Positions 5,479 to 5,660 of a DNA stretch of 5,660 nt are shown here, in pieces. The translations under genes and the position numbers were made by a program. Under the pieces are notes generated by a model, which was not told where the DNA came from, made no database searches, and saw nothing but the letters and a program-made list of their open reading frames with translations. The stretch is from Planctomycetota bacterium. Its GTDB lineage: Bacteria > Planctomycetota > SBBH01 > JACQRN01. The stretch covers positions 1 through 5,660 of the forward strand of contig JACQRN010000279.1 in the NCBI GenBank assembly GCA_016206515.1. Reading direction: 5' to 3'. Position 1 is the first letter of the stretch, and each line of letters opens with the position of its first letter.

Positions 5479-5660
5479 GTGGTCAAGGTCGTGATCCTGG
5501 GGGTGCCCATGGATCTCGGCGGGAACCGCCGGGGTGTCGACATGGGGCCGTATGCGGTCCGCGCCAGCGGCCTGTACGGGATGCTCAAGGACCTCGGGCA
5601 CTCGGTCACGGACGGCGGGAACATCCCCGTTCCCGTGCCGGAGGAGATCGGGGTCGGCGC
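5479..5660 (+). CDS. rocF: Arginase (ureohydrolase family), N-terminal fragment cut by window edge
   Basis: Only about 60 residues are present. They match the arginase N-terminus: VKVVILGVPMDLGGNRRGVD (1-20), then MGPYAVRASGLYGMLKDLGH (22-41) and DGGNIPVPVPEE. The arrangement GVPMDLG-x3-RGVDMGP-x-AVR-x-SGL is characteristic of arginases, which hydrolyse arginine to ornithine and urea at a two-manganese centre, and differs from typical agmatinases. The metal-binding His/Asp motifs lie beyond the window, so catalytic competence cannot be checked, and formiminoglutamase or another ureohydrolase remains a minor alternative. The GTG start follows the glycosyltransferase stop by 14 nt and is preceded by TAGGCT at 6 nt. 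It could be read either from its own promoter or as the last gene of the fabI unit. Confidence 0.85.
   Translation, partial: MVKVVILGVPMDLGGNRRGVDMGPYAVRASGLYGMLKDLGHSVTDGGNIPVPVPEEIGVG

Noticed and set aside
1..5660. A novel multi-gene defence, mobile or biosynthetic system
   Set aside because: Six of the seven genes belong to recognised families (five with known metabolic jobs plus a pentapeptide-repeat protein). There are no integrases, transposases, nucleases, toxin-like pairs, direct-repeat borders or composition breaks. Only the 188-residue protein is unexplained.

Overview
This is a GC-rich (roughly 70% by eye), gene-dense bacterial chromosomal segment carrying ordinary housekeeping metabolism. 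I see no mobile element, CRISPR array, RNA gene or defence-like cassette. The organism cannot be named from this window. A free-living, respiring, high-GC bacterium fits, possibly a poorly cultured phylum such as Acidobacteriota or a relative, because it combines a membrane ETF:quinone oxidoreductase, a FabI-type enoyl-ACP reductase and an arginase. That placement is a guess.

Layout: (1) 1-1605, minus strand: electron-transfer-flavoprotein:ubiquinone oxidoreductase, cut at its C-terminus by the window edge. (2) A 54-nt divergent intergenic region. (3) 1660-2946, plus: homoserine dehydrogenase with a C-terminal ACT domain. (4) 2885-3445, minus: a pentapeptide-repeat protein whose tail overlaps the end of the homoserine dehydrogenase gene in a region with two hairpins. 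(5) A 36-nt divergent intergenic region. (6) 3482-4255, plus: enoyl-ACP reductase FabI. (7) 4221-4787, plus: an unrecognised 188-residue protein starting inside fabI. (8) 4784-5464, plus: a family 2 glycosyltransferase of the dolichol/polyprenyl-phosphate sugar synthase type, overlapping the preceding gene by 4 nt. (9) 5479 to the right edge, plus: the N-terminus of an arginase. No stretch longer than about 60 nt lacks a gene.

fabI, the unknown gene and the glycosyltransferase look like one translationally coupled unit, and the arginase gene follows after 14 nt. FabI completes fatty-acid elongation and the glycosyltransferase probably loads sugar on a lipid carrier, so an envelope-lipid theme is possible but unproven. 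Homoserine dehydrogenase (Thr/Met/Ile branch), ETF-QO (electrons from acyl-CoA and amino-acid oxidation into the quinone pool) and arginase are separate metabolic jobs.

The most notable signal is regulatory. All five starts that are not translationally coupled have a TANNNT hexamer (a -10 promoter element) ending 6 or 7 nt before the start codon and no convincing Shine-Dalgarno at normal spacing. The two coupled internal genes have purine-rich Shine-Dalgarno tracts and no such hexamer. This is the signature of leaderless transcription. It fixes several start codons, and a motif scan of the source genome would test it.
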